From Jeongeupia chitinilytica (GTDB lineage: Bacteria; Pseudomonadota; Gammaproteobacteria; Burkholderiales; Chitinibacteraceae): a stretch of DNA of 64,000 nucleotides. The stretch is taken from the NCBI RefSeq assembly GCF_014652315.1, contig NZ_BMYO01000009.1, positions 142,328-206,327 of the forward strand, in the 5' to 3' direction. Shown piece by piece: positions 60,296 through 64,000 of the stretch (positions within the stretch are counted from its first letter, which is position 1; each line of letters opens with the position of its first letter). Both the position numbers and the translations under genes were made by a program. The notes under the pieces were generated by a model. That model was not told the DNA's origin, made no database searches, and worked only from the letters and a program-made list of their open reading frames with translations.

Positions 60296-60795
60296 AGCCG
60301 AACCGTCAACGGCACGGACGCCGTGTCTTGCTGGCCCTGCTCGCCATGAGCGCACTGCCCATCGTCGCGGCCCAGCTCGTTTACGACCATTGGCGCCCCG
60401 CCGGCGGGGAGAGTTTCGGCGAACTGATCGCCAGCCCGGTCACCGGCAATGCCGCACGCTGGCGGCTTGCCGCCGTTGGCGCCGACGGTTGCGGTGCGCG
60501 GACACGCTCGCTGCTGTTCTCGGCTGGCCAACTCCAGCGCGCGCAGGGCGAAGCCGCGACCCGAATCGAGACCGCAACCACTGCGCCGTGCGCATCGACA
60601 ATCACGCTCGGCGACCACCCGCTGCTGACCGAGGCCGGCCTGTACCTGATCGATCCGAACGGCAACGCCGTCTTGCGTTACCGGCCCGAGCAACTGGCCG
60701 ATGCCGTCGGCCGGAAGCGCGCGCTGCAGGAAATCGGCAAGCTGCTCAAGCAGAACCGCGGTCTCGGAGGGAAGGACGCATGGCAAAGCACCTGA
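60292..60795 (+). CDS. Membrane-anchored hypothetical protein in oxidase operon
   Basis: 167 residues with one N-terminal helix (about 12-30) and a periplasmic domain. LYLIDPNGNAVLRYRPEQL near residue 120 recalls the C-terminal part of SCO/thioredoxin-like proteins, but no CxxxC copper motif is present. It overlaps the SURF1 stop by four bases and ctaA by 16. Proteins of this kind often occupy this slot in betaproteobacterial oxidase operons. A role in oxidase assembly is inferred. Confidence 0.8.
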   Translation: MKPNRQRHGRRVLLALLAMSALPIVAAQLVYDHWRPAGGESFGELIASPVTGNAARWRLAAVGADGCGARTRSLLFSAGQLQRAQGEAATRIETATTAPCASTITLGDHPLLTEAGLYLIDPNGNAVLRYRPEQLADAVGRKRALQEIGKLLKQNRGLGGKDAWQST

Positions 60796-61796
60796 ATTTC
60801 ACCCGTGCGCTGCTGCTCTTGAGCCTGGCGTGGACGCTGGCCCTGGTCATGCTGGGCGCCTGGGTCCGGCTGCACGACGCCGGGCTGGGCTGCCCAGACT
60901 GGCCCGGTTGCTACGGTCGTCTCACGCCGCCGGAGGCTGCGCATGAAATTGCCCATGCCGAGCGCCATTTCGGTGGCGACGTCGATCCGGACAAGGGCTG
61001 GAAGGAAATGATTCACCGCTACGCCGTTGGCGGTTACGGTCTGCTGCTGCTGCTGACCTGTGTGCAACTGTGGCGCCAGCGCCGCCGGTACGCGCTGCCG
61101 GTCTGGCTGGTGCTTGCACCGCTCGCCATTCTGGTCTTCCAGGCGCTGCTCGGCATGTGGACCGTCACGCTCAAGCTGATGCCCGTCGTCGTGACCACCC
61201 ATCTGCTCGGCGGGATGAGCCTGATTGCATTGCTGGCCGCACTGGCTGCACGCACCACCCTGCCGGCACTGCCAACCCGCCGCGGACTCACCGCGCTAGC
61301 CGGACTGACCCTGCTGCTCTGCATCGGCCAGATCGCGCTGGGCGGCTGGGTCTCCACCAACTATGCGGCACTGGCCTGCGACGGTTTTCCCGCGTGCAGG
61401 GGCGGTTTCTCGCCACCGCCGGGTCTGCTCGAAGCGCTCCGGCCGGATCGCGCACTGGGGTTGACCGCCGACGGGACAGCGCTGAGCATCGATCACCTTG
61501 CCGCCATCCACTGGCTGCACCGGCTCGGCGCACTGCTGCTGAGTCTGGCCGTCGGGCTGACCGTCTGGCGCGCCTGGCCAGTGGCACCGAAGCACGCCGC
61601 ACTGCTGATGGCCACGCTGTTGCTGCAAGCCGCACTGGGCATCGCCAACGTCGAACTCGGCCTGCCGCTGCCGCTGGCTGTCGCCCACAACGGCGGCGCA
61701 GCACTGTTGTTGAGCGTACTGACCACCCTTGTCGTTCGTTGCCGTCAGGAGACCCGCCATGTTGAGCCGCTCGCTCACCTTTCCTTCGCTCGCTGA
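60780..61796 (+). CDS. ctaA: Heme A synthase CtaA/COX15
   Basis: 338 residues with eight helices. GAWVRLHDAGLGCPDWPGCYG near residue 26, EMIHRYAVGGYG near 80, VVVTTHLLGGMSLIA near 138 and the second-half IHWLHRLGALLLSL near 240 supply the heme-binding histidines. It oxidises heme O to heme A. GGAGGGAAGG precedes the ATG. It overlaps ctaB by 38 bases. Confidence 0.95.
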   Translation: MAKHLNFTRALLLLSLAWTLALVMLGAWVRLHDAGLGCPDWPGCYGRLTPPEAAHEIAHAERHFGGDVDPDKGWKEMIHRYAVGGYGLLLLLTCVQLWRQRRRYALPVWLVLAPLAILVFQALLGMWTVTLKLMPVVVTTHLLGGMSLIALLAALAARTTLPALPTRRGLTALAGLTLLLCIGQIALGGWVSTNYAALACDGFPACRGGFSPPPGLLEALRPDRALGLTADGTALSIDHLAAIHWLHRLGALLLSLAVGLTVWRAWPVAPKHAALLMATLLLQAALGIANVELGLPLPLAVAHNGGAALLLSVLTTLVVRCRQETRHVEPLAHLSFAR

Positions 61797-62658
61797 TTTC
61801 TGGCAACTCGGCAAACCGCGCGTCGTTGCCCTGATCGTTTTCTGCGCCGCCGTCGGTATCCTGCTGGCCGCACCGCCACCGGCTGACTGGCCGCGCCTGT
61901 TGCTGGCGCTCTGCGGCATCGGCTTGGTCGCGATGGGCGCAGCCGCAGCCAACTGCCTGTTCGAACGTGATCGTGACGCGGTCATGCGGCGTACCGCGGC
62001 CCGTCCGCTGGTGCGGGGGCGGCTGGGCCAGTTCGAGGCCGCCGGCTACGCCGCAGCGCTGACGGTCGGCGGCCTCTGGCTGCTGCTGCAGTTTGCCAAC
62101 CCGCTGGCGACCGGACTGACGCTGGCGACATTCTTCGGCTATGCGGTGGTCTACACACGCTGGCTCAAGCCGGCGACGCCGCAGAACATCGTCATCGGCG
62201 GCGCAGCCGGTGCGATGCCGCCGGTACTGGGCTGGGCAGCAGTCAGCGGGACGATTCCGGCCGAAGCAGCCGTGCTGTTCCTGATCATCTACACGTGGAC
62301 GCCACCGCATTTCTGGGCGCTGGCGCTGTACCGGCGCGACGACTACGCGCGCGCCGGACTGCCGATGCTGCCGGTCACGCACGGCGCGGCCTTCACACGC
62401 CTGTCCATCCTGCTTTATTCATTGATGCTGTTCGCAGTCACGCTGCTGCCGTTCGTGATCCGGTTGTCCGGCTGGCTCTATCTGGCTGCGGCGCTCTGGC
62501 TCAACGCCGGTTTTGCGCTGCGCGCCTGGCGCTTGTATCGCGCGGACGACGCACAAGGCGATGCACTGGCCCGCGGCCTGTTCCGCTTCTCGATCGCCTA
62601 CCTCACCTGGCTGTTCGCCGCACTGCTCGCCGATCGGGTCGTGCAATGGCTCTGGTGA
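61759..62658 (+). CDS. ctaB: Protoheme IX farnesyltransferase CtaB/COX10
   Basis: 299 residues with nine helices. LGKPRVVALIVFCAAVG near residue 17, the prenyl-diphosphate motif AANCLFERDRDAVMRRTAAR near 72 and WTPPHFWALALYRRDDYA near 182 define heme O synthase. It adds the farnesyl tail to heme B. CAGGAG precedes the ATG. It is the last gene before a strong terminator. Confidence 0.95.
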   Translation: MLSRSLTFPSLADFWQLGKPRVVALIVFCAAVGILLAAPPPADWPRLLLALCGIGLVAMGAAAANCLFERDRDAVMRRTAARPLVRGRLGQFEAAGYAAALTVGGLWLLLQFANPLATGLTLATFFGYAVVYTRWLKPATPQNIVIGGAAGAMPPVLGWAAVSGTIPAEAAVLFLIIYTWTPPHFWALALYRRDDYARAGLPMLPVTHGAAFTRLSILLYSLMLFAVTLLPFVIRLSGWLYLAAALWLNAGFALRAWRLYRADDAQGDALARGLFRFSIAYLTWLFAALLADRVVQWLW

Positions 62659-62670
62659 GCAATCCGCAAT

Positions 62671-62701
62671 AAAAAAAGCGCCCTGCCCGGGCGCTTTTTT
62701 T
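62671..62701. terminator. Bidirectional terminator between ctaB and uppP
   Basis: AAAAAAAGCGCCC (62671-62683) pairs exactly with GGGCGCTTTTTTT (62689-62701) around TGCCC. T-runs exist on both strands, so it ends both converging transcripts. Confidence 0.96.
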
Positions 62702-62717
62702 CACCTGCCAACCCCGA

Positions 62718-63542
62718 TCAGACCGTCCAGTCGACGACGCCGGTGTACCAGGTTGCAAGCACGATCAGGCCGAACGCGATCCGGTACCAGGCGAACGGAA
62801 TGAAGGTATGCGTCGAAATGAAGCGCAGCAGCGCACGAACCGCGATGAATGCGAACACGAACGCGGCGAAGAAGCCCACGGCAAACACGCCGAAATCGGC
62901 CATTTCCAGCGCGTGGCGGTACTTGAGCAGGCTGTAGATCGACGCCGCACCCAGCGTTGGAATACCGAGGAAGAACGAGAACTCGGTTGCCGCCTTGCGC
63001 GACAGGCCGAGGAACAGCCCGCCGATGATCGTCGCACCGGAACGGCTGGTCCCCGGAATCAGGGCCAGGCACTGGGCAAAACCGACAATCAGCGCATCCT
63101 TCAGGCTCAGCTCGTCGACCGTTTGTACCCGCACCGTGTGCTGACGCTTCTCGGCCCACAGGATGATCAGGCCGCCGACGATGAAGGCCGTCGCAACCGG
63201 AATCGGCGCGAACAGGTGCGCCTTGATCGTCTTGTTCAGCAGCAGCCCGATGATCGCCGCCGGAATGAAGCCGATCACGACGGCCAGCGCCAGATTCCGC
63301 GCCGCGCCGGGGCGCACTGCGCCGCTCAGCGTTTCGCCGATCTTGGCACGGTACTCCCAGACCACCGCGAGCATCGCACCGAGCTGGATGAAGATTTCGT
63401 AAACGTCGCGCTTGTCCTTGGCGAGGAAGTTCAGCAGGTCCCCGGTCAGGATCAGGTGGCCGGTACTCGAAATCGGCAGGAACTCGGTGATCCCTTCGAC
63501 GGCGCCCATGATCAGCGATTTGAGCAGCAGAACGATGTCCAT
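62718..63542 (-). CDS. uppP: Undecaprenyl-diphosphatase UppP/BacA
   Basis: 274 residues with about eight helices. The two catalytic repeats are AVEGITEFLPISSTGHL near residue 14 and ALIPGTSRSGATIIGG near 158, with the conserved Glu and Arg/Ser. It dephosphorylates undecaprenyl diphosphate for peptidoglycan and LPS recycling. ATG at 63542 starts MDIVLLLKSL; a longer frame adds 11 residues. A good -10 promoter lies about 45 bases upstream. Confidence 0.95.
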   Translation of the reverse strand: MDIVLLLKSLIMGAVEGITEFLPISSTGHLILTGDLLNFLAKDKRDVYEIFIQLGAMLAVVWEYRAKIGETLSGAVRPGAARNLALAVVIGFIPAAIIGLLLNKTIKAHLFAPIPVATAFIVGGLIILWAEKRQHTVRVQTVDELSLKDALIVGFAQCLALIPGTSRSGATIIGGLFLGLSRKAATEFSFFLGIPTLGAASIYSLLKYRHALEMADFGVFAVGFFAAFVFAFIAVRALLRFISTHTFIPFAWYRIAFGLIVLATWYTGVVDWTV

Positions 63543-63576
63543 ACGGTGGCAATGCCCTTGTGTGCAGGTCGGCAAG

Positions 63577-63605
63577 AGCGCGCATTATAGCTATCGCAGG
63601 TTTAA
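63577..63605 (-). promoter_or_regulatory. uppP promoter
   Basis: On the minus strand TATAAT (63589-63584) is a perfect -10, preceded by AGC. A -35 is weak; TTAATC 21 bases upstream is the closest. Transcription would begin near 63577, giving a leader of about 35 bases to uppP. Confidence 0.6.
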
Positions 63606-63795
63606 CGAGGGATTAACGGACGGCGTCGACAGCACGCGCCGCCTGTCGGTCGCAAACAATTTTTCCGTCATGCCGGGAACTAGACGCGCCGGCGGGGCTC
63701 TGATCCACTATGCGATGGACGTCTAGCGACGACGCGCATTTTGCTCATCTCCTCCCTGATATCGGGCGCCGCGACCAAGGCGCCCGTTTTTTTTT
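63600..63795 (+). ncRNA. Candidate small RNA ending in a strong terminator
   Basis: No credible gene reads rightward here, yet CGGGCGCC (63763-63770) pairs with GGCGCCCG (63779-63786) and is followed by nine T residues, a strong rightward terminator. CTAGACG near 63682 faces CGTCTAG near 63719, another possible stem. An 18-codon frame from 63670 is too weak to call. A small RNA or leader is the simplest reading, but no promoter was found. Confidence 0.35.
63763..63795 (+). terminator. Rightward Rho-independent terminator
   Basis: The 8-base GC stem (63763-63770 with 63779-63786) and nine-T tail are textbook. Nothing obvious upstream on this strand explains it, apart from the candidate small RNA. 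Confidence 0.9.
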
Positions 63796-63837
63796 GCCCG
63801 CTTCCGGTATGGCGCCGACAATCAGCGACGGACGAAT

Positions 63838-64000
63838 TCAGCGCGTCTTGCGCTGCTGCTGGTGCGCCACCAGCGTCGCCACCGCATCACGGAGTGGCCC
63901 GGCGTCCAGCGTATCGGCCAGCTGTTCGAATGCCGCACAGGCCGAATCAGAAAGCCGCAAGTCCTTGTTGATTCTCGATTTTTCCTGCTGCAGCGCAACT
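63838..64000 (-). CDS. 3' end of an unidentified gene at the window edge
   Basis: The last 53 codons of a leftward gene are open to the stop at 63838. The peptide is helical and alanine-rich (LQQEKSRINKDLRLSDSAC, then FEQLADTLDAGPLRDAVATL) and ends in HQQQRKTR. Composition fits the local coding bias. Too little is present to assign a family. Confidence 0.6.
   Translation of the reverse strand, partial: VALQQEKSRINKDLRLSDSACAAFEQLADTLDAGPLRDAVATLVAHQQQRKTR

Noticed and set aside
63670..63726. 18-codon frame as a leader peptide
   Set aside because: No ribosome site and no clear downstream gene on that strand.

Overview
The window is high-GC DNA with densely packed, often ATGA-overlapping genes. 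Gene content points to a Neisseriales-type betaproteobacterium: a caa3-type cytochrome oxidase locus in the usual betaproteobacterial order (coxB, ctaD, small protein, ctaG, DUF2970, coxC, DUF2909 reversed, SURF1, ctaA, ctaB), a Kdo/heptose LPS core pair, and a large secreted family 19 chitinase. A chitin-degrading genus of the Chitinibacteraceae is a reasonable guess, but it is an inference. No rRNA, CRISPR array, prophage or intact insertion sequence was seen.

Region by region. 1-360: start of a molybdate uptake locus (mop and the first codons of a probable modA). 467-6316: alkanesulfonate operon ssuE-ssuA-ssuA2-ssuD-ssuC-ssuB, reading leftward, with about 590 bp of repeat-like DNA between ssuC and ssuB. 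6555-14420: a chemoreceptor, an EAL protein with a serine hydrolase, a 1-Cys peroxiredoxin, a sulfate-binding protein, a 2Fe-2S ferredoxin and a GGDEF-EAL protein. 14555-17464: waaC-waaA and a degenerate GGDEF protein. 17520-24612: B12 uptake and assembly (riboswitch-btuB, cobT-cobC-cobS, cobU) with a VanX-like dipeptidase and a GNAT protein in between. 24609-33740: LysR/MFS pair, GH19 chitinase, rRNA modification enzymes, a small beta/gamma-crystallin-like protein, a Maf pyrophosphatase and pncB.

34018-44000 is the most unusual part. It has a chemoreceptor whose C-terminus is fused to a complete sugar-binding protein of the GtsA type, followed after an Ada-like gene by an eight-gene operon. 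That operon joins a LolD/MacB-like ABC exporter, a DUF2306 protein, a 59-residue membrane protein, a LolA-like periplasmic protein, an outer-membrane beta-barrel and a LytS/LytTR two-component pair. It looks like a self-regulated envelope trafficking system.

44101-64000: msrB-msrA, initiator tRNA, a complete putrescine-to-succinate pathway (puuR-puuC facing puuD-puuA-puuE-gabD-puuB) with paired operator-like sites, a DUF2189 protein, the cytochrome oxidase locus, uppP, and the 3' end of an unidentified gene at the right edge.
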